DNA of 64,000 bases, taken from assembly GCF_029892685.1 (NCBI RefSeq), contig NZ_JARXVD010000001.1, positions 434,001 to 498,000 of the forward strand, read 5' to 3'. Position 1 is the first letter of the stretch. Each line of letters begins with the position of its first letter. This DNA is from Mycobacterium sp. OTB74. GTDB lineage: Bacteria; Actinomycetota; Actinomycetes; Mycobacteriales; Mycobacteriaceae. The notes under the pieces are model-generated. The model saw nothing but the letters and a program-made list of their open reading frames with translations, was not told the DNA's origin and ran no database searches. Below, in pieces: positions 1 to 8,773 of this stretch. The position numbers and the translations under genes were made by a program.

Positions 1-600
1 GGCAACATGGGCTTCGGCCACACGCAGCGCCAGACTCCGACCGCTGACACGTTTCAGCTACGGGCCGGTGCGCTTGTTCTCGCTGAGGACTACTCGCGGT
101 TCCTGCAACCCGGTGACCCCGAGGTGGGCTGGGTGGCCCGTAACGGCCGAATCCCGTTGGGGTACTTCGAGGATGAGGCGGCGACGGCGAAGACGTTCCC
201 TGACGTCGGCGGTGAGCGAGTGGTGGTCTCGGGTGACCGCGCTGTGCTGGAGGCAGACGGCACACTACGGCTGCACGGCCGGGATTCGTTGGTGGTCAAC
301 ACCGGTGGCGAAAAGGTGTTCGTCGAAGAGGTCGAAGAGGCCTTGCGCGCACATCCACTCGTGGTCGACGCACTGGCCGTCGGTCGGCCCAGCGAGCGCT
401 GGGGTGAAGAGCTGGTGGCGCTGGTGGCGGTGCGCAGTGACGTGAGCGGCCAGACTCTGCGAGAGCACTGCGCCACCCGGTTGGCCCGGTTCAAGCTGCC
501 CAAGGATGTGCTGTTCGTGGCGGAGATTCGCCGGCTCGGAAACGGCAAAGCCGATTACCGCTGGGCCAAAAAACTCGCGGTGGGAGAGGTACGAGTGTGA
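1..600 (+). CDS. Acyl-CoA synthetase (FadD class), C-terminal part
   Basis: This is the C-terminal end of an AMP-forming acyl-CoA synthetase; the gene is already in frame at base 1, so its start lies outside the window. Visible are the hinge/lid segment GRDSLVVNTGGEKVF, the strand RPSERWGEELVALV and the catalytic-lysine segment GNGKADYRWAKK. The family adenylates a carboxylic acid and transfers it to CoA. The same tail signature recurs in the complete synthetase at 17370-19016, so the two are paralogues. Its stop overlaps the next start (GTGA), and an amidohydrolase and two acyl-CoA dehydrogenases follow, pointing to a CoA-thioester catabolic operon. The substrate cannot be told. Confidence 0.9.
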   Translation, partial: GNMGFGHTQRQTPTADTFQLRAGALVLAEDYSRFLQPGDPEVGWVARNGRIPLGYFEDEAATAKTFPDVGGERVVVSGDRAVLEADGTLRLHGRDSLVVNTGGEKVFVEEVEEALRAHPLVVDALAVGRPSERWGEELVALVAVRSDVSGQTLREHCATRLARFKLPKDVLFVAEIRRLGNGKADYRWAKKLAVGEVRV

Positions 601-1433
601 CGACCAAGGTAATTGACTGTCTGGCCAACGTGCACTTCGGCGAGACCGCGAATCAGCCGACCTTCATGAAGAAGGTGCGCGACGACTACTTCAAGGGCCC
701 GAAGTCGTTGTACGACCAGATCGAGCTACCCGAGTTGCTCGACGAGATGGATGCGCACGGCGTGCAGCGGGCCATCCTGATGGACAACCTGACCAAGCCG
801 TCGGTGACCGCACGCAAGTTCGTCGAGGCCGAACCGGAGCGATTCGCACTGGCGGTCGGCGGGGTCAATCTGCTGCGGCCCATCCCGTCGCTGCGGGAGC
901 TGACCGCGATGGTCAGTGACCTGCCAGTGGCGTATGCCGTTGTCGGACCGAGCTTCTGGGGTGACGGACAGTACCCGCCCAGTGACGCCGTGTACTACCC
1001 GCTGTACACCAAGTGCGCCGAGTTGGAGCTGCCGCTGTGTGTGAACACTGGGCTGCCCGGACCGCCCATCCCCGGTGAGGTGCAGAACCCGATCCATCTG
1101 GATCGGGTATGTGTCCGGTTCCCCGAGCTCAAGCTCTGCATGATTCACGGCGCAGATCCCTGGTGGGACATAGCAATCCGAATGCTGATCAAGTATCAGA
1201 ACCTCAGGCTGATGACCTCGGCCTGGTCGCCCAAGCGGCTACCGGAATCGCTGTTGCACTACATGCGCACGCGCGGCCCGAACAAGATCATCTTCGCCTC
1301 GGACTTCCCGGTGCTGCGGATGAGCCGGGTGGTGCCGGAGGCGCTGGCTCTGGATCTGCCCGCCGACGTGCTCGAGAACTACCTTTACAACAACGCCGCG
1401 GAATTCTTCTTCGGCGAGGGACAGGAGAACTGA
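597..1433 (+). CDS. Amidohydrolase-family protein (ACMSD-like fold)
   Basis: A 278-residue amidohydrolase-2 family protein, related to ACMSD/decarboxylase-type metal enzymes. The GTG start overlaps the stop of the upstream ligase by four bases. Metal-site candidates are the N-terminal ANVHFG, the central MIHGADPWW (His) and the C-terminal FASDFPV (Asp). The N-terminal site lacks the usual D/H-x-H pair (DCLANVHFG), so metal content is uncertain. Its place between a CoA ligase and two acyl-CoA dehydrogenases suggests a hydrolytic or decarboxylating step in the same catabolic route. A second, longer member lies at 7488-8720. Confidence 0.85.
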   Translation: MTTKVIDCLANVHFGETANQPTFMKKVRDDYFKGPKSLYDQIELPELLDEMDAHGVQRAILMDNLTKPSVTARKFVEAEPERFALAVGGVNLLRPIPSLRELTAMVSDLPVAYAVVGPSFWGDGQYPPSDAVYYPLYTKCAELELPLCVNTGLPGPPIPGEVQNPIHLDRVCVRFPELKLCMIHGADPWWDIAIRMLIKYQNLRLMTSAWSPKRLPESLLHYMRTRGPNKIIFASDFPVLRMSRVVPEALALDLPADVLENYLYNNAAEFFFGEGQEN

Positions 1434-1435
1434 CG

Positions 1436-2500
1436 ATGGACCGCTATGAACTGCGGCGGCTGGACTACAGCCTGACCGAGGACCACACCGATCTGCAGGC
1501 CGCGTATCGGCAGTTCTTCAAGACCCACTGCGACATCGAAACCGTACGGGCCGCCGAGCCGGCCGGATTCGACAAGAGTCTGTGGGAACGACTGTGCGCC
1601 ATGGGCGCAACCACAATGGGCCTGCCCGAGTCCGTCGGCGGCGACGGCGCTACCCTGGTCGACCTCACCCTGGTGGCCGAGGAACTGGGCCGGACGCTGG
1701 CACCGGTGCCGTGGATCGACCACGTGGTGGGCTCGCGGCTGCTGGCCCGGCTGGGCGCACTGGACTCAGCTGAGATCGTCGCCGGAACCCAGATTGTCGC
1801 GATCGACCCGCAGCAGGTGAGCCCGAGCGGTCCGCGGCTGATTCCGGCCGGGGCCATCGCCGACCACGTCGTCGTCCGCGACGGTGAGGGAGATGGCGCC
1901 GTCGTGCTGCTCACCTTCGCCAGCCGGCCGGCCAAAGTCGACAACATCGGCAAGCTGCCCATGGCGTGGGTTGATCCTGCGCTCGCCGACAGTCGCACGG
2001 TCCTGGCCACCGGTGACCAGGCACTTGCGGAATACCAACGGGCACTGGATGAATGGCGGCTCCTGACGGCGTCGGCACTGGTCGGCCTGGTCGAGGAGAC
2101 CATGACCATCGCCGCTGAATTCGCCAAGACCCGTTACACGCTGGGCGTTCCCATCTCGACGCTGCAAGGCATTTCGCATCCGTTGGCCAATATCGCGATC
2201 ACCGTGCAGGGCGGCCGCGGACTGTGCCGGCGGGCCGCCTGGTTCCTGGACAACGAACCCGACGAACGGCCGGAGTTGGCACCCTCGGCCTTCGTGTTCA
2301 TGGCCGAAGAAGCCTCCAAGGCTGCCACCATGGCCGTACACATCCAGGGCGGTCTGGGGGTTTCCGCGGAGGCCGCAGCGACGGCGTACCTGGTACGGGC
2401 CCGAGGTTGGGCACTGGCCGGCGGAGATCCGGGCGCCACCGCAATCCACATCGGGCGGATTGTGGCTGACCGGGAAAGCCGCTCGGCGGCAAGCGTTTAA
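1436..2500 (+). CDS. Acyl-CoA dehydrogenase-like subunit (FadE class)
   Basis: An acyl-CoA dehydrogenase-family flavoprotein of 354 residues. The ATG at 1436 follows the amidohydrolase stop by two bases; the reading frame stays open further upstream, but that stretch lies inside the amidohydrolase gene. Visible family features are the N-terminal helical segment (GLPESVGGDGATLVDLTLVA) and the C-terminal HIQGGLGVSAEAAATAYL. It is shorter than the usual 380-400 residues. Adjacent shorter and longer FadE genes in mycobacteria often form alpha2beta2 heterotetramers in steroid side-chain catabolism; inference is that this protein pairs with the product of 2513-3706. Confidence 0.9.
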   Translation: MDRYELRRLDYSLTEDHTDLQAAYRQFFKTHCDIETVRAAEPAGFDKSLWERLCAMGATTMGLPESVGGDGATLVDLTLVAEELGRTLAPVPWIDHVVGSRLLARLGALDSAEIVAGTQIVAIDPQQVSPSGPRLIPAGAIADHVVVRDGEGDGAVVLLTFASRPAKVDNIGKLPMAWVDPALADSRTVLATGDQALAEYQRALDEWRLLTASALVGLVEETMTIAAEFAKTRYTLGVPISTLQGISHPLANIAITVQGGRGLCRRAAWFLDNEPDERPELAPSAFVFMAEEASKAATMAVHIQGGLGVSAEAAATAYLVRARGWALAGGDPGATAIHIGRIVADRESRSAASV

Positions 2501-2512
2501 GGAGACTGGACA

Positions 2513-3706
2513 ATGGATTTTTCTCAAGTCGAACTGTCCGCCGAGGACGCCAAATTCGCGACCGAGGTACGCACCTTCCTGAGTGAACTGGTCACCGAGG
2601 ACGTGATTCAGCACGATCGCGATACCGGTGACAATTTTCATGAAGGCGTGCACCTGGCCCTGGGTGCTGCGGGATACCTTGAGGCGGAATGGAAACCGGA
2701 AAACGACGGCGGCTTCAGCCGGGTGCGGCGGCGCATCTGGGAGTTGGAGAAGCGTCGTGCCGAGGTGCCGTGGGTGACGTGGGGAACGACGTCGATGATC
2801 GCCCGGTCGGTGGCCAAGTTCGCGTCCCCGGAGATCCGTCACGACGTCATGCGCGGCGTCTTCGACGGCACCGTGCGGATGTGCCTGGGCTACACCGAAC
2901 CCGAAGGTGGGTCAGATGTGGCGACCTGCAAGACCCGGGCTGTGCGCGACGGCGATGACTGGGTGATCAACGGCTCGAAGATGTTCACCACCGGCGCGCA
3001 CAACTGCAAGTACGTCTATCTGATCACCAACACCGATCCGGAGGCGCCAAAGCACAAGAGCCTGACCATGTTTCTGGTGCCGCTGGACACGCCTGGCATC
3101 GAGATTCAGGGAATCCGCACCGTCGATGGGGACCGCACCAACATCGTCTATTACAGCGATGTGCGAGTCCCCGACAAATACCGACTCGGTGACGTCAACG
3201 GCGGCTGGGCGGTGGTACGCGAGCCGCTGGACGCCGAGCATGGTGCAGTTGCTGCCGCGCCGGACGGACTGGCCGACGTGGCGATCATGATGCATCAGGC
3301 CGGTTTCATGATCGAGGCGGCCGACAACGTCGCCGCCATCGTGGGACGGCCGGACGGCAGTGGCCGCAGGCCGATCGACGATGCGTCGGTGGCACTTCGA
3401 TTGGGCCGCAGCGTAGCCCGGATGGAGGTGTCGATCTCCACACCGAGCATCTTCGGCCGGGTGGCCATGGCGCAGACCATGCGTGATATTGCGCCTGAGC
3501 TGATGGACATCGCCGGCCCGGTCGCCGCGCTGCCGATCGGAGCCGACGGCGGATACGACGACCGCAGTGAGTATGTCTACCGGTTTGCCCCGCTGGTCGG
3601 AATCTACGGCGGCACCCTGGAGGTGTTTCGCAACATGATCGCCCAGCATGCCCTGGGACTGGGCAAGCCCAACTATTCAGCGCCCGCCGCCAAGCGCGCA
3701 TCCTGA
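2513..3706 (+). CDS. Acyl-CoA dehydrogenase (FadE class), catalytic partner
   Basis: A 397-residue acyl-CoA dehydrogenase that introduces an alpha,beta double bond into an acyl-CoA using FAD. Seen: the FAD-binding signature GYTEPEGGSDVATCKTRA, the middle strand DWVINGSKMFTTGA and, near the C-terminus, YGGTLEVFRNMIAQHALGL, which carries the likely catalytic Glu. GGAGAC lies just before the ATG, and the gene starts 12 bp after the other fadE. Of the pair this member keeps the catalytic glutamate region, so it is the probable active subunit. A hairpin terminator follows at 3718-3741. Confidence 0.92.
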   Translation: MDFSQVELSAEDAKFATEVRTFLSELVTEDVIQHDRDTGDNFHEGVHLALGAAGYLEAEWKPENDGGFSRVRRRIWELEKRRAEVPWVTWGTTSMIARSVAKFASPEIRHDVMRGVFDGTVRMCLGYTEPEGGSDVATCKTRAVRDGDDWVINGSKMFTTGAHNCKYVYLITNTDPEAPKHKSLTMFLVPLDTPGIEIQGIRTVDGDRTNIVYYSDVRVPDKYRLGDVNGGWAVVREPLDAEHGAVAAAPDGLADVAIMMHQAGFMIEAADNVAAIVGRPDGSGRRPIDDASVALRLGRSVARMEVSISTPSIFGRVAMAQTMRDIAPELMDIAGPVAALPIGADGGYDDRSEYVYRFAPLVGIYGGTLEVFRNMIAQHALGLGKPNYSAPAAKRAS

Positions 3707-3717
3707 CCGTCACCGCC

Positions 3718-3741
3718 GAGCTGGGGGCACGCCCCCAGTTC
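3718..3741. terminator. Stem-loop between convergent genes
   Basis: CTGGGGGC-AC-GCCCCCAG at 3721-3738 is a perfect inverted repeat, extended by three more pairs (one G-U) to 3718 and 3741. It sits in the 38-bp gap between the converging fadE and MFS genes and can act on both strands. There is no clear T tract, as is common in mycobacteria. Confidence 0.65.
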
Positions 3742-3744
3742 GGG

Positions 3745-5079
3745 CTAGGTGGCGGACTGCAGTTCGTCAGCCTCCCGCTCCAGGTATGAGCGTCGCGAGG
3801 ACTCACCCATGAAGACGTACACCAGCAACGAGATCAGCGCGCAGCCGGCCACGTAGTAGAAGAACCACGGTTCATGGCCGATGTGCTTGAGCCACAACGC
3901 AATGTATTCGGTGGTGCCGCCGAAGACGGCTACCGTGAGCGCGTACGGGAAGCCGACGCCCAGGGCGCGGATGCGTGCCGGGAACAACTCGGCCTTCACC
4001 ACCGCGTTGATCGAGGTGTACCCGGACACGATGATCAATCCGAGCATCATCAGGCCGAACGCCGGCAGCGGGGTGTGGGTGTGCGCCACCGCGGTCAGCA
4101 GCGGCACGCTGAACAGCGTTGCGCAGACACCGAATCCGATCAGCAGTGGCCGTCGGCCGATCCGATCGGACAGGGCGCCGAAGGCCGGCTGCAACAGTAC
4201 GAAGACGACCAATGCCACGAAGTTGATCCACGACACCTGTTCTTTCGGCAGGCCCGCGGTGTTGATCATGAACTTCTGCATGTAAGTGGTGAAGGTGTAG
4301 AACGCAATGGTGCCGCCCAGCGTCAGGCCCACGACGGTCAGGCACTCGCGCGGATAATGCAGCAGAGCTTTCAGGCTGCCGCGCTGGTCGCTGACCGACT
4401 CTGCCGTTGAGGCGGCCTTGAAGTTCTCCGACTCGTCCATGGTGCGGCGCAGCCACATAACGGTCAGCGCGGCCACTGCACCGGTTACGAACGCGATACG
4501 CCAACCCCACGTATGCATCTGTGCCGGGGTGAGAAAAAGCTGCAGGATGATCTGCACACCGAGGGCGAGCAGTTGGCCGCTGGTGAGCGTGACGTACTGG
4601 AACGAGGAGTAGAACCCACGCCGGTGCGGGGTGGCCACCTCGCTCAAATATGTTGCAGAAGTGCCGTATTCGCCACCGAGCGACAAACCCTGCACGAGTC
4701 GGGCGGTGACCAACAGGACCGGAGCCAGCGTGCCGATTTGCGCGTACCCGGGCAAGGCCGCGATACAGAGCGACCCGATGCCCATCAGGGTGACCGACAG
4801 TGTCAACGACGCCCGGCGGCCGAACTTGTCGGCGTAGCGACCGAACAGCCAGCCGCCGAGCGGGCGAACCAGATACCCGACAGCGAATATGCCTGCCGTG
4901 TTGAGCAATTGCGCGGTCTGATTACCCGACGGGAAGAACACGCTGGCGAAATAGACGCTGAATGCCGCGTAGGTGTACCAGTCGTACCATTCGATCAGAT
5001 TGCCCAGTGATCCGCGGATGACGTTGCCGGCCACCGACCTGGTGGGCTTATCGACAATGGTCGGCTGCGCTGGCTCCAT
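3745..5079 (-). CDS. MFS transporter, metabolite:H+ symporter (KgtP/ShiA-like)
   Basis: A 444-residue 12-TM major facilitator of the metabolite:H+ symporter family, which imports organic acids such as alpha-ketoglutarate, shikimate or proline. Seen: the N-terminal signature GNLIEWYDWYTYAAFSVYFA, the loop 2-3 motif GRYADKFGRRASL, GLSLGGEYGTSATYLSE in TM5 and the mid-protein repeat DRIGRRPLL. It lies 15 bp downstream of the Ddn-like gene on the same strand and may share the transcript that begins at the ECF promoter at 6495-6522. Uptake of a carboxylate substrate would fit the catabolic surroundings; the actual ligand is unknown. Confidence 0.9.
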   Translation of the reverse strand: MEPAQPTIVDKPTRSVAGNVIRGSLGNLIEWYDWYTYAAFSVYFASVFFPSGNQTAQLLNTAGIFAVGYLVRPLGGWLFGRYADKFGRRASLTLSVTLMGIGSLCIAALPGYAQIGTLAPVLLVTARLVQGLSLGGEYGTSATYLSEVATPHRRGFYSSFQYVTLTSGQLLALGVQIILQLFLTPAQMHTWGWRIAFVTGAVAALTVMWLRRTMDESENFKAASTAESVSDQRGSLKALLHYPRECLTVVGLTLGGTIAFYTFTTYMQKFMINTAGLPKEQVSWINFVALVVFVLLQPAFGALSDRIGRRPLLIGFGVCATLFSVPLLTAVAHTHTPLPAFGLMMLGLIIVSGYTSINAVVKAELFPARIRALGVGFPYALTVAVFGGTTEYIALWLKHIGHEPWFFYYVAGCALISLLVYVFMGESSRRSYLEREADELQSAT

Positions 5080-5094
5080 TGTGTCCGCTTCCTG

Positions 5095-5571
5095 TCAAAT
5101 GGCTGTGCGTCCTTCCGTCATTGTTGCAGAGTCCAGCGGATCGAAGCGGAACACTGCGAGTCTGCCTGCCAGCGCCTCGAATTCGTCGGGCGTGCCATCG
5201 ACGACCAGCCCTGAATTCTGCGCGTATTTGACGCCGACAGGCACATGCTCCGGAAACGCCCGCAGCACCGGACGTGCTTGCGTGGGCGTCAGCTCGGTGA
5301 TCTTGATCGGTCGAGTCTTGCGTCCGCGGGTGAGCGTGCCCGTGCCGGCTGCCCGGGCGTTGAGCGCCCACTGTGCACCGGGGTAGCCGGCCACGACATA
5401 AAGGCCGTCTTCGAACATGAACGGTGTCATCGGGGTTCGACGTGGAGTGCCCGTCTTACGGCCGGGCACCGTCAACACCATGGCGGGGCCGACGGGGATG
5501 CCGAGCTTCTGTACGGCGATCACGATCTTGTTCATGGGCTTGAGGTAACGCGGTGGTCGGGGATCGGACAT
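5095..5571 (-). CDS. Deazaflavin (F420)-dependent nitroreductase-family protein
   Basis: A 158-residue Ddn/FDOR-A type split-barrel protein. The core VLTVPGRKTGTPRRTPMTPF matches the phosphate-binding loop by which this family holds F420H2. M. tuberculosis Ddn reduces quinones and activates nitroimidazoles, so a quinone-reductase or detoxification role is likely. The ATG at 5571 is separated by a single base from the stop of the upstream NmrA-like gene (TGACATG), which shows translational coupling; a reading frame longer at the N-terminus would run into that gene. Both appear to be transcribed from the ECF-type promoter at 6495-6522. Confidence 0.88.
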   Translation of the reverse strand: MSDPRPPRYLKPMNKIVIAVQKLGIPVGPAMVLTVPGRKTGTPRRTPMTPFMFEDGLYVVAGYPGAQWALNARAAGTGTLTRGRKTRPIKITELTPTQARPVLRAFPEHVPVGVKYAQNSGLVVDGTPDEFEALAGRLAVFRFDPLDSATMTEGRTAI

Positions 5572-5572
5572 G

Positions 5573-6448
5573 TCAGTTCTCCTTGGCGATGTTGGCGGGA
5601 GTGGCGATGGGTGAGGCACCAAACGCGGCGCGGTGCTGGCGTACCCACTGGCTGAAGGTGGTGGCAGGACGGCCGAGGATGCGTTCGACCTCGTCGGTGA
5701 CAACTGCCGGGGTGCCGACGGTTTCGGCGAGCAGCGCGGCGTAGGCGGCACCGAATTCGGGTGGGAAGCCCAGCGCTGTGAAACGCTGCCGGACCAGGTC
5801 GATCGGTATCTCCTGATAGTGCAGTGGACGCCCGAGTTCCTGGCCGATGATGGCGACCAGTTCGGTGTTGGTCATGGACTGCGGCCCGGTCAGCTCGATC
5901 TTGCGGCCCACCAGATCGTCGGTCAGCAGGGCGTGTGCGGCGACTCCCGCGATATCGTCTTCGACGATGGGCGCGCTGGCCGCCGATGCGTAGGGACCGG
6001 CCACCACGTTGCCGGCCTGCAGCTGGCCGGCCCACATGCCGACGAAATTGGTGGCGAACAACGACGGCCGCAGACTGACCCACTGCAGACCGGAATCGAC
6101 GGCGTACTGCTCGGCTTCCTTGTTCCGGTCGCCCCGGAATCGTGAGGGCTGGCGGGAGAAGTCGTCGTCGGCGTTGATGGCCGACAGCGCCACCAATTTT
6201 GTGGCGCCTGCTCGACGGGCAGCCTCGACGGTCCAGGCCAGGTCGGACCCGAGTGCCCGGGAGTTGAGAAACACCGCCGTCACCCCGTCCAGTGCCTCGG
6301 CGACCGAGGACACCACGTCGACGTCGGCAGGTAGGCCTGCGGACGCTGGATTGCGCGAGAGGGCGCGGACTTTCGCGTCGGCCTGGCGCAGCAGGGCAAC
6401 GAGTGGACGGCCGACGTTTCCCGTCGCTCCGGTGATCAGAATGGTCAT
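5573..6448 (-). CDS. NmrA-like NAD(P)-binding oxidoreductase/epimerase
   Basis: A 291-residue atypical short-chain dehydrogenase of the NmrA/quinone-reductase-2-like group. The N-terminus MTILITGATGNVGRPLV is a GxxGxxG Rossmann motif; RPSLFATNF and the C-terminal PATTFSQWVRQHRAAF are typical of the group. The start at 6448 is chosen because GGAGGT lies 8 bp before it. It is divergent from a SigI/SigJ-like ECF sigma gene, an arrangement known for ECF41-type sigma factors, whose neighbours are often oxidoreductases or epimerases and are their targets. It heads the operon with the Ddn-like protein and perhaps the MFS transporter. Confidence 0.88.
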   Translation of the reverse strand: MTILITGATGNVGRPLVALLRQADAKVRALSRNPASAGLPADVDVVSSVAEALDGVTAVFLNSRALGSDLAWTVEAARRAGATKLVALSAINADDDFSRQPSRFRGDRNKEAEQYAVDSGLQWVSLRPSLFATNFVGMWAGQLQAGNVVAGPYASAASAPIVEDDIAGVAAHALLTDDLVGRKIELTGPQSMTNTELVAIIGQELGRPLHYQEIPIDLVRQRFTALGFPPEFGAAYAALLAETVGTPAVVTDEVERILGRPATTFSQWVRQHRAAFGASPIATPANIAKEN

Positions 6449-6494
6449 GATGTGTACCTCCGTGTCGCTGTGGACTGTGTGGCCCTGAACCAAG

Positions 6495-6522
6495 GACGAG
6501 ACGCGGGCCGGAGAAGTTACCG
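6495..6522 (-). promoter_or_regulatory. ECF-type promoter for the NmrA-like operon
   Basis: On the minus strand CGGTAACTT (6522-6514) is followed after exactly 15 bp by CGTC (6498-6495). CGTC is a common ECF -10 element. The mirror promoter at 6543-6570 has the same two elements and the same spacing. Predicted transcription starts near 6488, about 40 nt before the start codon at 6448. Confidence 0.6.
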
Positions 6523-6542
6523 AGGCGATCGATTGCCAGGTG

Positions 6543-6570
6543 CGGTAACTTTTAGCGGTACCGGATCGTC
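6543..6570 (+). promoter_or_regulatory. ECF-type promoter for the sigma gene (autoregulation)
   Basis: CGGTAACTT (6543-6551), a 15-bp spacer, then CGTC (6567-6570), an exact mirror of the minus-strand promoter. The ATG at 6579 lies only nine bases after the -10 element and has no Shine-Dalgarno sequence, so the mRNA is probably leaderless. Confidence 0.6.
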
Positions 6571-6578
6571 GTTAACTC

Positions 6579-7433
6579 ATGACCGAATTCACGCAGGCCT
6601 GGCGCAGCCACCACCCGTATCTGGTCAACCTGGCGTACCAGATGCTGGGTGACGTCGGCGATGCCGAAGACGTTGCGCAGGAAGCATTTCTACGGCTCTC
6701 ACGCACCGCGCCCGGGGAGATCGACGATGTGCGCGGCTGGTTGACCACTGTTGCCGGGCGGCTCTGTCTGGACGTGGTGCGTTCGGCCCGGGTGCGCCGC
6801 GAGCGGCCGTCCGACCTTCAAGAAGGCACGGTTCCAGCGGTGCCGTCGAATGAACCCGATCCGGCCGACCGCGTCACCCTCGACGACGAGGTTTCCGGTG
6901 CACTGCTGCAGGTGCTGCACCGGCTCAGTCCCGGCGAACGGGTTGCGTTCATCCTGCACGACGTATTCCAGGTGCCGTTCGATTCGATCGCCGACACGGT
7001 TGGGCGCCCGGTCGGGACCTGCCGGCAGCTGGCTCGACGGGCACGAGCGAAGTTTTCCGGTACTGAGCCACGCTTGAACGAGGTTGAGGTGGCCGAGCAC
7101 CGACTCGTCATGGAGAAGTTCATCACCGCGTGCGCTGACGGCGATGTGCGTGCCCTGGCAGCCGTGCTCGATCCCACAGTGTGGGGTGTCGGCACAGTGC
7201 TGAGCGAGCCGCCGATGCCGCCGATCGTCAACCACGGACAGAACGCTGTCGCCGAGAACTTGATGTTCTATCTCGGGCCGGGCGTCACCTTGGTTGCCGG
7301 ACCACTCGGTGCGCCGGTGCTGCTGGCCTACGAGCAACGGCAGTTGTTTGCGGTGGTGGTGTTGACCATCCGCGACGGGCTGGTCGCGAAGATCGAGGCC
7401 ACCGCGGATCCGGCCGCTCGCGTGAGCGAGTGA
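6579..7433 (+). CDS. ECF sigma factor with SnoaL-like C-terminal domain (SigI/SigJ, ECF41-like)
   Basis: A 284-residue extracytoplasmic-function sigma factor. Residues 8-75 form region 2 (HPYLVNLAYQMLGDVGDAED), residues 110-165 form region 4 (SPGERVAFILHDVFQVPFDS), and about 110 further residues resemble a SnoaL/NTF2 domain (MEKFITACADGDVRALAAVL). Such C-terminal extensions are typical of ECF41/SigJ-type factors, where they control activity instead of a separate anti-sigma factor. None is encoded next door, in agreement. The sequence resembles M. tuberculosis SigI. Mirrored promoters suggest that it drives itself and the NmrA-Ddn operon. The start lacks a ribosome site and is probably leaderless. 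Confidence 0.88.
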   Translation: MTEFTQAWRSHHPYLVNLAYQMLGDVGDAEDVAQEAFLRLSRTAPGEIDDVRGWLTTVAGRLCLDVVRSARVRRERPSDLQEGTVPAVPSNEPDPADRVTLDDEVSGALLQVLHRLSPGERVAFILHDVFQVPFDSIADTVGRPVGTCRQLARRARAKFSGTEPRLNEVEVAEHRLVMEKFITACADGDVRALAAVLDPTVWGVGTVLSEPPMPPIVNHGQNAVAENLMFYLGPGVTLVAGPLGAPVLLAYEQRQLFAVVVLTIRDGLVAKIEATADPAARVSE

Positions 7434-7487
7434 ATCCGCAACCGGCCCAACCACTCAGCACGCGGCGCTGCAGATCGTCCGGGTAGG

Positions 7488-8720
7488 TCAGACGGCCGAT
7501 AAGGCGGGCGGTTCTGCCGCTGCTGGATCGGGATTGGCCAGTGGCAGACCCATGAACCGCCGGGCGTTGTCACCCATGAAGTCGTACGTGCGTCGGGTGT
7601 CCATGCCCTCGGCGTACTTCCAGAACCCGTTGGGTTCAGCCAGACCCTCGGGGTGCGGGTAGTCCGAGCCGAACATGACTTTGTCCCAGCCGACGGTCGT
7701 CACGACATCCGATACGCAGCCCTCCCAAAATGGGCTGACCCAGATGTTGCGCCGGAACACCTCGTGCGGGTGCTCGGGGAAGTTCTGCGGCATCTTCTTG
7801 TACAGGTCCGCAAAATCGTGGAACAGCGGCGTGATCCACGAGCTACCGTTCTCCACGCTGGCGATCCGTAGCTTCGGGAATCGGGTGAGGGTGCCGTGGC
7901 AGATCAGGCTGGTGATCATGTCCGCAATCTCGCGATGGCCCAGCACCATCCAGCGGAATGCACTCTGCGCCATGAAATTCTGGGTGTGCGGTGGCTCCCA
8001 GGAGTTGACGTAGCTGTCCAGTGGGGGATAGCTGGCGTGCAGCACAATCGGCAGACCGGCAGCCTCGACATCGCGCCAGAACGGATCGAACTCAGGCAGC
8101 GCCGGTGAGCGCCAGCCGTGCAGACCGTTGACGGGGCCCGGTTTGATCAGAGCCACCTTGGCGCCGTTGGCCAGGATGAATTCCAACTCGCGTTGTGCGG
8201 CATCGACTTCGGAGAGGTTGATGATCGGCGTGCAGAACAAGCGGTCGGCATAGGCATAGGTCCAGTGCTCGGCCATCCAGACGTTCAGGGCGTGGATGAT
8301 GGCCAGGGTCAATTCCGGATCGTCGGCGCTGGAGTGTTCGATCAGGCTGGCCAGGGTCGGGTAGTTCAATGCCTCGACAACGCCTTGGCGGTCGAGTTCT
8401 GCGATGCGGTCTTGTGGGTTGCGGGTGGCTTCGGGGGCCGGGATCGCCTTGCCCTGCATCTCGCGCAGCGTCAGGCCCTCGGTGTTCTCGCCGGCGAAGA
8501 ACTTCTCGTGTGCACCCGGGGCGGCGACGCGCTCGAAGGTGGGGTTCGGGATGAAGTCGGATACCTTGCCGTTGATCAGGATTCGCGTCTGCCGGCCGAT
8601 CTGGGCGAATTGGACAGCGTGGCGGTACTTTTCGGGTAGGTACTTGGTCAGCGCCTCAGGCGTCTCGTACATGTGTTGGTCGGCGTCGAAAATCGGCGCG
8701 CCGCGGAACTGCTCAGTCAT
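7488..8720 (-). CDS. Amidohydrolase-family metal-dependent hydrolase
   Basis: A 410-residue amidohydrolase-2 protein with an intact metal site by eye: FDADQHMYE at the N-terminus (D-x-D-x-H), VLHASYPP in the middle and FGSDYPHPEG near the C-terminus. Family members hydrolyse or decarboxylate cyclic or ring-cleavage intermediates. The long first half (RQTRILINGKVSDF) is typical of the mycobacterial group found in steroid and terpenoid catabolic clusters. It lies downstream of the CaiB-thiolase genes on the same strand, behind a 110-bp gap with an inverted repeat at 8774-8808 that suggests its own promoter. Convergent with the sigma gene. Confidence 0.88.
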   Translation of the reverse strand: MTEQFRGAPIFDADQHMYETPEALTKYLPEKYRHAVQFAQIGRQTRILINGKVSDFIPNPTFERVAAPGAHEKFFAGENTEGLTLREMQGKAIPAPEATRNPQDRIAELDRQGVVEALNYPTLASLIEHSSADDPELTLAIIHALNVWMAEHWTYAYADRLFCTPIINLSEVDAAQRELEFILANGAKVALIKPGPVNGLHGWRSPALPEFDPFWRDVEAAGLPIVLHASYPPLDSYVNSWEPPHTQNFMAQSAFRWMVLGHREIADMITSLICHGTLTRFPKLRIASVENGSSWITPLFHDFADLYKKMPQNFPEHPHEVFRRNIWVSPFWEGCVSDVVTTVGWDKVMFGSDYPHPEGLAEPNGFWKYAEGMDTRRTYDFMGDNARRFMGLPLANPDPAAAEPPALSAV

Positions 8721-8773
8721 GTGTGGGTTTCCCTTTCTTCCGCGAGCAGTCCCCAGAGGGAGGTGCCCCCAGC

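Noticed and set aside
1109..1435. N-terminal extension of the first acyl-CoA dehydrogenase
   Set aside because: It lies entirely inside the amidohydrolase gene in another frame; the family homology begins at the ATG at 1436.
6449..6493. Longer N-terminus of the NmrA-like protein
   Set aside because: The added 15 residues precede the Rossmann motif, while GGAGGT sits at normal distance from the ATG at 6448; the extra region would run through the leader of the ECF promoter transcript.
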